Shown here: piece after piece, positions 15,518 through 23,703 of the stretch
How positions within the stretch are numbered: position 1 is the first letter of the stretch
Layout: every line of letters begins with the position of its first letter
Origin: a virus
Reading direction: 5' to 3' (one strand)
Length of the DNA stretch: 64,000 nucleotides
IMG/VR virus record: IMGVR_UViG_3300033182_000487
Span: 1-64,000 of that record
The notes under the pieces: generated by a model
Told to the model about the DNA's origin: nothing
Seen by the model: only the letters and a program-made list of their open reading frames with translations
Databases searched by the model: none
Translations under genes and position numbers: made by a program

Positions 15518-16318
15518 ATGAAAGACGACGCGCAAGCCCCAACGGAAGGTGTGCAAACGACAACGGAAGCAGACTTCAAGTTCACCCGGACGGACGCCCG
15601 GCAGGTTCGCCCTGACCTGGGATGCCTCCACTCGGGCATCTACCACCTGTGGAACAGCCTCCCCCGGAGGATGGGATCACCGGATGTGTACAACACCTAC
15701 ACCATCATGGCTCTGGCTTGCGGCGAAGACATCGAGGGTCTTCCCCACGATGACCCTCGGCGGAAGTTCATCCGACGGATGACCGTCGAGCAGTGTCTGA
15801 TGATCGCAGACGCGGTGCTGGAAGACCCTGGAGGCAACCCGTCACGCTTCAACCCGCTTGCCCTTCTTCACCGGGGGTCTTCCCACATCAAACCGGCGCG
15901 GTCGTGGGCGACGGTCATCCGGCTTCACATCAAGCACCGGCACTTGCGGCATCTGCTCGTGGAGGCTTGCATCCACGAGGACAAGCGGATCCAGGCCGAG
16001 CGAAGGGAAGCCGCACGGGTCCGCGCAGAGAAGCGTCGGGCCGTCGAGCGTGAAGAAGCCTTGCGCCAGGAGCGGCAGAAGCGCCATCGGATTCGGACGG
16101 ACGTCACCTATGTGACCCGAAGGTACGGGAAGCGGCACGGTGAGAACCTTCGCGCCCACCTGGAGGGTCGAAGCCTGCCGTACCCCTACCGCTGCACCAT
16201 CTGTGGCTTCATCACGAGCAACGAACACGGGCTGAGGGCGCACGTCACAGGGAAGCACGGGGATCACGCCCGAGAAGAACCGGCAGGCGAAGTCCTGACC
16301 GGACCCGTGTGGAAGTGA
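15518..16318 (+). CDS. C2H2 zinc-finger protein
   Basis: A 266-residue protein. The C-terminus carries a classic finger, CTICGFITSNEHGLRAHVTGKHG (near 225-247), with two Cys and two His ligands. A long, very basic helix rich in Arg, Glu and Lys (about 155-200) precedes it, suggesting nucleic-acid binding. The N-terminal half is mixed and unrecognised. ATG 15518 follows GGGAGG. The iteron-like repeats just upstream may be its own control site; that is speculation. Confidence 0.65.
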   Translation: MKDDAQAPTEGVQTTTEADFKFTRTDARQVRPDLGCLHSGIYHLWNSLPRRMGSPDVYNTYTIMALACGEDIEGLPHDDPRRKFIRRMTVEQCLMIADAVLEDPGGNPSRFNPLALLHRGSSHIKPARSWATVIRLHIKHRHLRHLLVEACIHEDKRIQAERREAARVRAEKRRAVEREEALRQERQKRHRIRTDVTYVTRRYGKRHGENLRAHLEGRSLPYPYRCTICGFITSNEHGLRAHVTGKHGDHAREEPAGEVLTGPVWK

Positions 16319-16360
16319 GCGGAGGGTAGCGTAGCGACATCAAGCGACAGCGAGACTGAC

Positions 16361-16774
16361 ATGACGACCACCCACCAACTCACCGTCGGCGACGACGGAC
16401 AACTGCTGTGCCCGTGTGGTCACGACTACCTCCACTTCTACAAGGTGGTCGTGTCTCAGGCTCCTCGTGACGAGCACGTCGTCCAGGACTACACGTTCAA
16501 GTGCATCGAGCGCATCTGTGGACCTGCCCGGCCTGTGGTCCCGTCCACGGAGCGCAGATCGTCGCTCCGTGGAGGTGGGGTCACGACGACCTACTGGTGT
16601 GAAGCCTGTGGGCACTTGACCCACGAGACCCGGACGTTCCACAAGGGCATGACCTACAGCACGGTCGTGTACGACACGTCGGTCGATGTCCACGACGAAA
16701 TGTTCGCTGCGGAGCGGGACCGGGGCATGATCGGGTCACACGACCACTGGCGCGACTACGACCCGGCCTCGTAG
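16361..16774 (+). CDS. Probable zinc-binding phage protein (137 aa)
   Basis: Cys pairs CPCGHDYLH (17-25) and CEACGHLTHE (near 89-98), plus CIERIC between them, suggest a zinc ribbon. The opening MTTTHQLTVGDDGQLLCPCGHDYLH resembles short proteins seen in other phages, whose role is unknown. The ribosome site before 16361 is weak. Confidence 0.6.
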   Translation: MTTTHQLTVGDDGQLLCPCGHDYLHFYKVVVSQAPRDEHVVQDYTFKCIERICGPARPVVPSTERRSSLRGGGVTTTYWCEACGHLTHETRTFHKGMTYSTVVYDTSVDVHDEMFAAERDRGMIGSHDHWRDYDPAS

Positions 16775-16789
16775 CCTGAGCCCTGAGTC

Positions 16790-17050
16790 CTACCCTTCTC
16801 TCTGGGACCGCTTGAAGCCCAGCCAGAAGCCCAGGGCAACCGCCAGATGCAGCCCCATGGACGCGAACGTCTCTACGTCGGCGTGGTAGTCGGTCACATG
16901 CAGGTGGACCTGGCCGACGACCCAGAACGGGATTGCGAACTGCTCGCTGTACCAGATCAGGCTGTACTCGACGAAGTCCTTGAGCGTCTGGGCTCTCGTC
17001 CTGCTCGGCAGGTCCGGCGGGTCCGGCGCGTCTGGCGGGTCGTAGGTCAT
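16790..17050 (-). CDS. Small membrane-anchored protein
   Basis: Eighty-six residues with a proline-rich start (MTYDPPDAPDPPD) and a hydrophobic C-terminal segment (about 63-80, MGLHLAVALGFWLGF) ending in a basic tail KRSQREG. It lies on the minus strand between two rightward genes. The single anchor could fit a tail-anchored or holin-like protein, but no motif confirms this. Confidence 0.5.
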   Translation of the reverse strand: MTYDPPDAPDPPDLPSRTRAQTLKDFVEYSLIWYSEQFAIPFWVVGQVHLHVTDYHADVETFASMGLHLAVALGFWLGFKRSQREG

Positions 17051-17157
17051 GCCTCGGCAGGATCATAGAAATCCCACCGAAGGCGCTGGTGATCTCGCCG
17101 ATGTCGGTAGTACCTCACAGCCAGTCCGCTCCGAGACCGGCAAACAGGAAGGAGCCC

Positions 17158-17649
17158 ATGACCAACGACAGCCCAAAGCCTCGGTTGACCATCGAACTCG
17201 TCCCACAGGGCCAGTGGGGGATCAACCTCCGCTCCGAGTTGCCCTCGGGCGAGTGGAACCGTCTCCGGCGAAGCGTCTACCACGCGGCCAACTACCGCTG
17301 CGAAGTCTGCAACGGCGTCGGACCGAAGCACCCTGTCGAGTGCCACGAACGCTGGGACTACAACGAGGAGACGAAGACCCAGACCCTCGTGGGCTTGATC
17401 GCCCTGTGCCCCTCGTGCCACGAGGTCAAGCACATCGGGCGCACCATGACCATCGGCAAGGGCAGTCTGGCCCTGGCCCACATGATGGAGGTCAACGACT
17501 GGGAGGCGCACGAAGCAGCCCTCTACGTCGAGAGCGCCTTTGCGGTTTGGGAGCGCAGGAGCGCCGAGGACTGGACTCTGGACATCTCGTGGATCCACGA
17601 CCAGGGCCTTGAGGCGAAGCCCCCCGTAGACGGACTGGAGGACTTGTAG
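17158..17649 (+). CDS. HNH endonuclease
   Basis: A 163-residue protein with Cys48-x2-Cys51, the catalytic ECHERWDY (61-68) and CPSCHEVKH (84-92). Spacing matches the family of phage HNH proteins in which two Cys pairs hold a zinc and ECHE supplies the general base. The role could be free-standing homing or a packaging-associated nick. ATG 17158 follows AGGAAGGAG. A type A-like sequence (CGGTAGTACCTCACAGC, 17105-17121) is upstream but is the poorest match in that family. Confidence 0.8.
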   Translation: MTNDSPKPRLTIELVPQGQWGINLRSELPSGEWNRLRRSVYHAANYRCEVCNGVGPKHPVECHERWDYNEETKTQTLVGLIALCPSCHEVKHIGRTMTIGKGSLALAHMMEVNDWEAHEAALYVESAFAVWERRSAEDWTLDISWIHDQGLEAKPPVDGLEDL

Positions 17650-17650
17650 G

Positions 17651-18298
17651 ATGGCTGGACGAATGAGGTCTGCCCGACAGGCGGCTCTTGCCGGGTTCCG
17701 GGGAGCGTTGGTGACGTCCCTCTGGGGCGACTACTACGACCTGGCCTACGGCAGCAGTGTCCATCAGGACTTCGACGTGCGTATCAACAACTTCAAGCAC
17801 GGGGCGTACCGGGATCAATGGACCCTGGAGGTCACTCACATCCCGACGAAGACTCGGTGGGCGGCCCAGGCCACGTTGGACACCAAAGCCCTTGAGGATG
17901 TCTCGTCGGACGAGACGGCTCTGATGATGCTGGAGGACGCCATCCTGCGGCTGGCGCGGCAGGTGGCTCCCCACATGTACCACCTCGACCCCCGCATCGG
18001 GACGATGTTCACCGGGGTCAACGGTGATCCTCTGCCCTCGTGCCCCCTGTTCGACCGCATCGACGGCGCTGGCTTCCGCCAGGAGCAGACACTTCGCGCC
18101 CTCACCACGAGGACGGCCCAACTCCAGCACCTGACCTCAAAGACCCCATCCGAGGTCGAACCCGCCATTCACGTCGGTGGAGTGCCTCACACCTGCCCCT
18201 TTTGCCGGGAGAGCCTCCTGTTCCCCGTCTCGGGCAAGGCCGTCGTGTGGGGCGGTGGTGCGCTGTGCTGGACCCACAAGGAGTGCCTCCCCGCCTAA
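17651..18298 (+). CDS. Hypothetical protein with C-terminal zinc-site cysteines
   Basis: A 215-residue protein, beginning one base after the HNH stop and so probably coupled to it. The body is mixed alpha/beta with no known fold. The last 35 residues contain CPFC (near 186) and CWTHKEC, a likely zinc site. No enzymatic motif was found. Confidence 0.55.
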   Translation: MAGRMRSARQAALAGFRGALVTSLWGDYYDLAYGSSVHQDFDVRINNFKHGAYRDQWTLEVTHIPTKTRWAAQATLDTKALEDVSSDETALMMLEDAILRLARQVAPHMYHLDPRIGTMFTGVNGDPLPSCPLFDRIDGAGFRQEQTLRALTTRTAQLQHLTSKTPSEVEPAIHVGGVPHTCPFCRESLLFPVSGKAVVWGGGALCWTHKECLPA

Positions 18299-18350
18299 TC
18301 ACACCCCCGGAGGGGGCAGACCTCTGTCCCCGTTCCAGTAAAGGATCACC

Positions 18351-18575
18351 ATGAGAAGCAAAGCCGAAGAAGCCTTCATCGACCAGAAGACCCGCAGCCT
18401 CACCGTGGAGTGGGCGGACCACATGGTCCGCTACCCCGGTGGGGTACCTCTGTGGGAGAGGGTCGCACCCGTCTACTTCGACCACGCTCTGGCGAAGGGG
18501 TGGATCACCAAGCGGGAACCCCACCGCCTCACGGCCAAGGGCTTTGGTGTCGCCGCATCTTTCCTCAAGAGGTGA
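18351..18575 (+). CDS. Small winged-helix-like protein
   Basis: Seventy-four residues. The ending ALAKGWITKREPHRLTAKGFGVAASFLKR has the helix/turn/wing pattern of MarR-like or phage transcription modulators, but it is too short to assign. A degenerate type B-like sequence (GGGGGC about 17 bases before CCAGTAA) lies just upstream. It overlaps nothing and is followed three bases later by the next gene. Confidence 0.5.
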   Translation: MRSKAEEAFIDQKTRSLTVEWADHMVRYPGGVPLWERVAPVYFDHALAKGWITKREPHRLTAKGFGVAASFLKR

Positions 18576-18578
18576 TGA

Positions 18579-19004
18579 ATGACAGTGAACGTGCTGCTGG
18601 ACGAGGAGTACGGCTACCGAGAGTGGCTGTGGAAGACGGGTATGACTGCCGAGCAGTTGACGGAGTGGTGGACGAGCCTCCGCTCCGTCTCGGCCTTCTT
18701 CTTCGATCCCAGCCAGGGCGGAATGCCTGGTGAGATGCTCCAGGTCATCGAGGACACCACAGACCTCAACGCCGAGGTCGCCCGAGTCCGGGCCGACGAA
18801 TCCCTCTCCACCGAGGAGCAGGACGAGGCCATCGCGAAGGCGTACCAGACGATGCCTTACAAGATGGTCATCAAGGACACCGGGGAGCCGATGCCCGACA
18901 CGAAGGGCTGGTGGCGAGGCCACCTCCACATGGACGACGACTCGTGGCTGGAGTCGTCCGAGGGCGTGATGCTGCGCCACGCGGGCTACTCCGAGGAGGA
19001 GTGA
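18579..19004 (+). CDS. Hypothetical acidic protein (141 aa)
   Basis: Predicted helical in the middle (AEVARVRADESLSTEEQDEAIAKAYQTM) with aromatic residues at both ends. No family recognised. It starts three bases after the previous gene, so the two are probably translated together. Confidence 0.5.
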   Translation: MTVNVLLDEEYGYREWLWKTGMTAEQLTEWWTSLRSVSAFFFDPSQGGMPGEMLQVIEDTTDLNAEVARVRADESLSTEEQDEAIAKAYQTMPYKMVIKDTGEPMPDTKGWWRGHLHMDDDSWLESSEGVMLRHAGYSEEE

Positions 19005-19011
19005 GAGCCTC

Positions 19012-19028
19012 CGGTAAAGTGCCTATAG
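19012..19028 (+). promoter_or_regulatory. Type A promoter-like element
   Basis: CGGTAAAGTGCCTATAG, 35 bases before the ATG at 19063, the first of two genes that begin with the LIRLA module. Confidence 0.6.
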
Positions 19029-19062
19029 GATCGGGAAGGTCAAGACTTCTGGAGTGACCCCG

Positions 19063-19569
19063 ATGCCCCGCACCCTGACTGCCGCCGACCGATCTGCACT
19101 CATTCGCCTCGCGGCGACCATGGACAAGGGCTCTCCTGAGAGGAAGGCCATCCTCGCCGGACTGGAGAAGTCCGCGTCCCTTCTCATGAAGGAGTGGGAG
19201 GCCGGGCAGGAGCCGCTGTTCAAGGCGGGATCAAGCAAGGAGGAGAAGTACGTCCAGTTGTTCCGTGATCTCGCCGACAAGCGCCGCAAGACCATCCAGG
19301 TTGACCTCAAGGGCGTCATGGGCGGCAGCACCAACGGCCTCCGCGAGTTCAAGCGGGGTCGCATGGGCCGCCCGAAGCGTTGGCGTGGCGGACGGAAGGG
19401 CCCCTTTGAGCGGGTCAGCCTCTCCATCGTCCCCCTCGACGACCAGGGCAACCCCATCAAGATGCGGTCCGGCTACAAGTTGTGGCTTTCCGAGTACGAC
19501 GACGGCACGGCAGACGTGAGCGCGTCCATCGGTGACATGGCCATCATGATCAACGATATGAAGGCGTGA
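19063..19569 (+). CDS. Protein with N-terminal LIRLA module
   Basis: A 168-residue protein. Residues 1-30 (MPRTLTAADRSALIRLAATM then DKGSPERKAILAGL) are a copy of the repeated peptide module. The middle is very basic (FKRGRMGRPKRWRGGRKG, near 100-117), suggesting nucleic-acid or capsid-interior binding, and the C-terminal half is beta-rich. ATG 19063 is preferred to a GTG nine bases upstream because GGAG is well placed. It is probably a virion component, judged by the module and the type A element. Confidence 0.6.
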   Translation: MPRTLTAADRSALIRLAATMDKGSPERKAILAGLEKSASLLMKEWEAGQEPLFKAGSSKEEKYVQLFRDLADKRRKTIQVDLKGVMGGSTNGLREFKRGRMGRPKRWRGGRKGPFERVSLSIVPLDDQGNPIKMRSGYKLWLSEYDDGTADVSASIGDMAIMINDMKA

Positions 19570-19587
19570 TCGCAGCCCATCAGACCC

Positions 19588-19761
19588 ATGCCCCGTACCC
19601 TTACTGCCGCTGACCGCTCCGCACTCATTCGCCTTGCCTCGACGCTTCCTGCCGGAAGCGAGGAGCGTCAGTCCATCTTGGCTGGACTGTCGAATGCCCA
19701 TGTAAAGTCCGAAAAAACCTACACGAACGAGCGTGGGCTCAAGACTCCACGCCCGACGTAG
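19588..19761 (+). CDS. Truncated copy of the LIRLA-module gene (57 aa)
   Basis: The first 34 residues (MPRTLTAADRSALIRLASTL then PAGSEERQSILAGL) nearly duplicate the start of the preceding gene, 18 bases after its stop. The rest is 23 unrelated polar residues ending KTPRPT. Its 3' end runs 43 bases into the convergent split-intein gene. It looks like a tandem duplication whose body was lost when the minus-strand genes were placed here; alternatively it is a functional module-only peptide like the one at 56274. Confidence 0.45.
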   Translation: MPRTLTAADRSALIRLASTLPAGSEERQSILAGLSNAHVKSEKTYTNERGLKTPRPT

Positions 19762-20345
19762 GGACCGAAGGCTGACCTGACCCCACGACCGAACCGGGGC
19801 TGTGCCAGACCACGCATGTAGTGGACCGTCCGGGACTTCGCCTCGGTGAGTTTGTCCCACTGGTCCTCGGCGTTTTGCTTCATGCCTTCGTACTTGCTGG
19901 ACTTCTCGATGTCCAAAGAGATGCCGCCGATGGAGTATGTGTTGTGGGCGACGATGCCGTTGGCGAGGACGAAGTTCTCTGGACCCGGCACACAGAGATC
20001 GTAGGAGATGGTGAGGGGTTCACCCTGCTCAACCTCGACGGTGCATCCCCCGAGGGTTCCCTGCTGGACTTCTGCGATGGCGTCACCGGGTCGCAGGTCT
20101 TCCGCCCGAACGGGCTTGATCCCAGACCCGTGCAGATGGAACAGGGAGTGATCACAGGTGGTGGTGACCGACCGACCGTCTGGGGTCGTGCATGTGGTGG
20201 AGGGTCTGTCGCCAGTGCTGTGTTGCATCACATCTTTGATGACATGAAGGCCGACTTCTCCTGTGTCGGGGTCAACAGACCGAGTGCGGAGTTCCCCGGC
20301 GAGGAAGGCATCACGGATGGCTTGGCGGGTCTGTGCGTCGATCAT
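19719..20345 (-). CDS. Split-intein C-fragment fused to the C-terminal part of a phage protein
   Basis: Of 208 residues, 1-135 are a C-terminal intein fragment with block B TTTCDHSLF (61-69), block F YDLCVPGPENFVLANG and the terminal AHN at 133-135. Residues 136-208 are the C-extein, beginning Thr+1 (TYSIGGISLDIEKSSKYEG) and ending with an RG-rich tail. Trans-splicing with the 21334-22107 product would rebuild a 298-residue protein. The ATG overlaps the preceding stop (ATGA), so the nuclease and this half are coupled. The extein resembles phage head-tail structural proteins, but that is weakly supported. Confidence 0.85.
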   Translation of the reverse strand: MIDAQTRQAIRDAFLAGELRTRSVDPDTGEVGLHVIKDVMQHSTGDRPSTTCTTPDGRSVTTTCDHSLFHLHGSGIKPVRAEDLRPGDAIAEVQQGTLGGCTVEVEQGEPLTISYDLCVPGPENFVLANGIVAHNTYSIGGISLDIEKSSKYEGMKQNAEDQWDKLTEAKSRTVHYMRGLAQPRFGRGVRSAFGPYVGRGVLSPRSFV

Positions 20346-21334
20346 GCTGCACTCCTATGGGCTTGTTCTACGGCGGCGGCGATCAAGCCCAGCGCGGTTT
20401 CGGGGTTCTCTCGGACCATGTGTCCGGGGAGTCGCAGCAGCGTCCACCCTGCTGCTTTGAGGCAGGCGTCCTTGCGCTTGTCATTTGCCAAGGTCGAGGG
20501 CACTCCAGTGTGCCCACAATCTGAACACCCATGCCAATAGCAGCCGTCGATCTCGACAGCGATTCGCAGTTCGGCGTGTGCTTCGTCCACCTCAAACGGG
20601 CCGACCTTTCCTTCGGTGGTGAATCCTGTGAATCCGGCGTTCACCATGCGGTCTTTGAATCGGAGGTGCATCTTCGATGTCTTGTTCATCGCGGCGCGTG
20701 CCTTTGCCATCGAAGTGTCCGCGATGTGGGAGCGTGCGTTTGCTGCCCCGGCAAGGGAGGCTTCTCGATTGTCTCGGTGCCACCCCCCCACCGCTTCTCT
20801 CTGCCCCCCAGACTCCCACCGGGCTTTGGTCTCCCGAGAAACAGCCTCACGGCGCTTCTGCGAGCGGTTCATTCCGACCAACCGTTCGACAAGCACTTCT
20901 CGGTAGCCTGTTTCCATGAGGCGGCGGGATGCCGCAGCGATCTGTTGGCGGGTGCGCTCCCCTTCCGGGGTCTGAAACCGAGCCTTGAGGGTTTCGGATT
21001 GCCGTGCCTTCTGGTCTTCCGTCTTGGCCTTGTTCCGCGACACCACCCCACAGAGCAGTGGTGCGTCGGGGTGTTTCTCGGAGTATTCGTTCAGGGACAG
21101 TCCCGAACACGCCCGCAAGTGCTTGGTTGTGATCTGACCCGCCCACTGACCGCACTCTCGGCACACGATGTAGTGATCCCCCTCGGACAACCCCTCGACT
21201 GCTTCCTGTGCGTACTTCGGACGGCGGGGGGTGCAGCCCTCCAGAACAGAAAGGGCACCGATCTCCGTGAGGGTCTTGATGTGCCGAGTGTTGAACCCGT
21301 ACAGAACTGAAATCTGGCGGATAGACAAGTTCAT
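20342..21334 (-). CDS. Vsr-like homing endonuclease between the split-intein halves
   Basis: A 330-residue protein. The C-terminal 90 residues have the very-short-patch-repair fold signature: EVD (249-251), EIDGCYWHGCSDC (262-274), then NDKRKDACLKAAGWTLLRL. The N-terminus has a helix-turn-helix-like segment and a MucR-type zinc finger (CRECGQ...HLRACSGLSLNEYSEKHPDA, near 59-92) very like that of the CobS-type ATPase. The middle carries repeated basic helices, as in DNA-binding modules of homing enzymes. Position and family match the free-standing nucleases of fractured genes. The true start is the ATG of the TGATG overlap; a TTG just upstream is not used. Confidence 0.85.
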   Translation of the reverse strand: MNLSIRQISVLYGFNTRHIKTLTEIGALSVLEGCTPRRPKYAQEAVEGLSEGDHYIVCRECGQWAGQITTKHLRACSGLSLNEYSEKHPDAPLLCGVVSRNKAKTEDQKARQSETLKARFQTPEGERTRQQIAAASRRLMETGYREVLVERLVGMNRSQKRREAVSRETKARWESGGQREAVGGWHRDNREASLAGAANARSHIADTSMAKARAAMNKTSKMHLRFKDRMVNAGFTGFTTEGKVGPFEVDEAHAELRIAVEIDGCYWHGCSDCGHTGVPSTLANDKRKDACLKAAGWTLLRLPGHMVRENPETALGLIAAAVEQAHRSAA

Positions 21335-22107
21335 CAAGTCTCCGTGCAGATGGAGTGGAGTTCTTCGATGGGGAGCGTGACCTCACGCCCATCCGGCAGA
21401 TGGACGGTGACTTCGGTTTCGGGGGCGACCGAAAACTCGTTCGCGATCCAGTTGTAGACGAGCGCCTGAGCGGCGTTGACGAGTGCTCCCCACAGCAGCG
21501 CCGCCTTCCATGACGGCTTCTGGTGGCACAGCATGTCGATGGTCTTGATCTCCTCGGTCGAGGGCGGGTGCATGTTCCACTTCCAGAGGGCGATCTCCAG
21601 GTACTCGGCGAACTCCTCGTCGGTCCAGATGTAGCCGAACACCTGGTTGAAGCAGCCCACGGTGCCTTCGCCTTCGGGAGGCATGAAGCGGTAGTTGCGG
21701 TCAGGGTTGTTGTCCCTGGTCAGGAAGCGCATCTTGCGGATCAGGTCCGTCATGCAGTCGGAGTAGGGGCTGGCCTCGGTCTCGACGGCGCTGGAGACGA
21801 CGCCGAACTCCTGCACGGCCCCTTCCTCGGCGGTCGTAGCCGTCTCTCGGAAGCGCCAACGGATGCGGTAGTCGCCCGGAGCCGCGCTGGAGGGCACCTG
21901 GAGGCTGGCGTAGTACTCGCCTACCGTGGGGTTCACCGGGGTCCGGGAGGCGGACCCGATCAGCACCTCGGCGGTCGTGGTGGGGTCCACATAGTAGATG
22001 GCGTAGGAGATGCTGAAAGCGTTGGTGGGGTTCCCGTCGGCGTTGGACAGGTAGATGTCCAGGTCGCCGCGACCGAGCACCTGCCCCTGCGTGAATACGA
22101 CGGCCAT
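21334..22107 (-). CDS. N-terminal part of a phage protein fused to a short split-intein N-fragment
   Basis: A 257-residue protein. Residues 1-225 are the N-extein: a beta-rich region (1-105) then helical (FAEYLEIALWKWNMHPPSTEEIKT). Residues 226-257 (SVAPETEVTVHLPDGREVTL and on to a stop) fit an intein N-terminus with serine at position 1 and a PIEEL block A. The fragment is only about 32 residues, so this is an atypically split intein. Splicing would join ANEF to TYSIGG. The ATG follows AGGAGG. The stop is in TGATG overlap with the nuclease. Confidence 0.8.
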   Translation of the reverse strand: MAVVFTQGQVLGRGDLDIYLSNADGNPTNAFSISYAIYYVDPTTTAEVLIGSASRTPVNPTVGEYYASLQVPSSAAPGDYRIRWRFRETATTAEEGAVQEFGVVSSAVETEASPYSDCMTDLIRKMRFLTRDNNPDRNYRFMPPEGEGTVGCFNQVFGYIWTDEEFAEYLEIALWKWNMHPPSTEEIKTIDMLCHQKPSWKAALLWGALVNAAQALVYNWIANEFSVAPETEVTVHLPDGREVTLPIEELHSICTET

Positions 22108-22110
22108 GTG

Positions 22111-22533
22111 CTACCTCCTGTTGGTCCATGTGACGCGGTAGCCCTTGTCCCCGGTACGAGGCGAGGTCACATGCTCAATCTTGATCCGAGCACTTCCTGC
22201 CTCCTGCGCTTTCGCCAACGCCTCTCTGTAAGCCCTCATCCCAAACTCGTCTTCGGCCACCTCACCGTCGTGACCGGCTTCTTCATACAGGTAATCCTGG
22301 AGCCAGTTACGGACATCCTTCTCGGTGAGGGCGGGCCCGATCAGATCGTGGTTGTCTCTTAGGAACGCCTTTCCGTTCCTGTCCAACAGGACAGCGACGT
22401 CGAAGCCCAGATGCTCCAACACGGCTTTTGGGCTGCCCTTCCCACGACCCTTCCTATCCACGTCGATGAAATCACGGCTGGCGATGCGACCGAAGTCGTA
22501 AAGGGAGGCGACACGTCGAGAGGATGGCTGCAT
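22111..22533 (-). CDS. Hypothetical protein upstream of the fractured gene
   Basis: 140 residues, charged, with no recognised domain. The start is basic with two copies of a similar word (RRVASLYDFG and RIASRDFID). A type A element is 25-41 bases upstream. It ends three bases before the fractured gene's start, so it is likely the first gene of that leftward operon. Confidence 0.55.
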   Translation of the reverse strand: MQPSSRRVASLYDFGRIASRDFIDVDRKGRGKGSPKAVLEHLGFDVAVLLDRNGKAFLRDNHDLIGPALTEKDVRNWLQDYLYEEAGHDGEVAEDEFGMRAYREALAKAQEAGSARIKIEHVTSPRTGDKGYRVTWTNRR

Positions 22534-22557
22534 GGGATTCTCCTACAGGGCTGGCTC

Positions 22558-22574
22558 CCATAGCCTCACTACCG
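22558..22574 (-). promoter_or_regulatory. Type A promoter-like element
   Basis: The minus strand reads CGGTAGTGAGGCTATGG. Its TAG is the stop codon of the small membrane gene at 22569-22670, so promoter and stop are nested. Confidence 0.6.
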
Positions 22575-22670
22575 GAGGGCCCACCATCTCCAGAGGTCGA
22601 ACACGAGCAAAGCCCCGATGACGAGAGCCAGCAGGGACCAGATCAACCAGGCTGGAGTCTTGTCGTTCAC
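22569..22670 (-). CDS. 33-residue single-span membrane protein
   Basis: It begins GTG at 22670, with sequence MNDKTPAWLIWSLLALVIG continuing hydrophobic, then a Trp/Arg end (DLWRWWALR). One transmembrane span with an obvious positive C-terminus. A type A-like element lies 13-29 bases upstream. Small membrane peptides of this type are common in phages and usually lack assigned functions; holin accessory or host-membrane roles are possible. Confidence 0.5.
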   Translation of the reverse strand: MNDKTPAWLIWSLLALVIGALLVFDLWRWWALR

Positions 22671-22682
22671 ACCCTACCGGGG

Positions 22683-22699
22683 CCATAGAGTTCCCACCG
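22683..22699 (-). promoter_or_regulatory. Type A promoter-like element
   Basis: The minus strand reads CGGTGGGAACTCTATGG. One base differs in the CGGTAG half. It is placed just before the small membrane gene. Confidence 0.5.
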
Positions 22700-22890
22700 A
22701 CAATGGTGCCCCGCACCCCTTCTTCGGGGTGGTCGCCTGTCAGGTTCCTGCGGGGGTTTTTCGGGACGGCCCGTCTGTTGTTGTGGTTGTTGCCATGACC
22801 CCACGCAGGTGAGACGGCTCCACTGGCCAGTCTATTCCCCACCACAGGGTGTGTACGCCATGGGGGCGGCACCGCTGCACAGGAAGTCCG

Positions 22891-23301
22891 ATGCCGGAAG
22901 ACGTCTTCTCCCAACTCTTTGACTTCGGGGCTCTCGGGGTGTTCGCCGGGTTCCTGATCTGGCAGCACCTGGGGATGCAGAAGCGGTTGGACAAGATGGT
23001 CGAGCGGTTCCAGGAGCAACTCCGAGAAATCGAGGCGAAGCACGAGGAGCGCGTCGAGATCATGCGGGGCCGGTACGACGTGGTGATCGACAAGGTGCGG
23101 GCCGAAGGCCAACAGCAACTCCGGGAGTGCCTGGCCACGCGGGACGAACTGATCACCAAACTCGGCGACCAGGTCGAGGACAACGCGAAGGCGGTTGCCC
23201 AGGCGCTGATCAAGCAGGACGTGGCCCTGGCGAAACTCGACGAGGGCCTCACCGAGATGCGGCTCCAACGAGAAGTCCGCAGACGGACAGAGGACCGCTG
23301 A
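22891..23301 (+). CDS. Membrane-anchored coiled-coil protein
   Basis: 136 residues: a short hydrophobic segment at the N-terminus (about 8-25, FDFGALGVFAGFLIW) then a long charged helix (KRLDKMVERFQEQLREIEAK onward) extending nearly to the end. A holin-like or lysis accessory role is possible, and similar layouts occur in BhlA-type and unassigned phage proteins. The ATG is preceded by AGGAAG at good spacing. Confidence 0.55.
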   Translation: MPEDVFSQLFDFGALGVFAGFLIWQHLGMQKRLDKMVERFQEQLREIEAKHEERVEIMRGRYDVVIDKVRAEGQQQLRECLATRDELITKLGDQVEDNAKAVAQALIKQDVALAKLDEGLTEMRLQREVRRRTEDR

Positions 23302-23347
23302 CAGCGTGACCCCACGCAACAACAACGAAGGGTGACCCCATCAAGGA

Positions 23348-23365
23348 CATGTCCGCACGGACATG
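23348..23365. promoter_or_regulatory. 18-bp palindrome, operator-like
   Basis: CATGTCCG-CA-CGGACATG: perfect 8-bp arms with a 2-bp centre, 47 bp after the 22891 gene. It could bind a dimeric repressor or form a hairpin in RNA. There is no T-run for a terminator. Confidence 0.5.
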
Positions 23366-23686
23366 AGATCCGGTAGCCAATAAACCTCTGCCCGAAAGTC
23401 CGCGTAATACCTACGTTTTTATGGAACGAGTAAGAAAGAAGTGGTTTTTGGTGTCACTCAATCTCGATAAGCCGCTCCCGGCGGCCAGGCGGTCTTCGTG
23501 ACCCCACCATCCCACCTCTCCGGCTATCCATAGGACCATCCATACGGAAGCCCTCGTCGAGAAGCCCCGTCGGACGGTCCTTTTGAAGGTTTTCAACTTT
23601 TTTCGATTTATCTGTCCGAAAAGCGGTCCTCCTCGCCGCGTCTCGCGCGAGGGCTTCGGCAGCGTTGTTGTAAGACCGTGATCCCA

Positions 23687-23703
23687 CGATACCTCGGCTA
23701 TGT
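23687..23703 (+). promoter_or_regulatory. Type A promoter-like element
   Basis: CGATACCTCGGCTATGT, 24 bases before the ATG at 23727. It has the same 17-base layout with substitutions in the first half. Confidence 0.5.

Noticed and set aside
17105-17121. CGGTAGTACCTCACAGC as a type A element for the HNH gene
   Set aside because: The second half (CACAGC) lacks CTATGC; the match is too weak to list as a feature.
22543-23325. 260-codon minus-strand frame
   Set aside because: It is antisense to the 22891 coiled-coil gene and the small membrane gene, which have ribosome sites.
23411-23596. 61-codon minus-strand frame in the AT-rich patch
   Set aside because: No ribosome site, and the region carries a palindrome and a T-tract hairpin instead.
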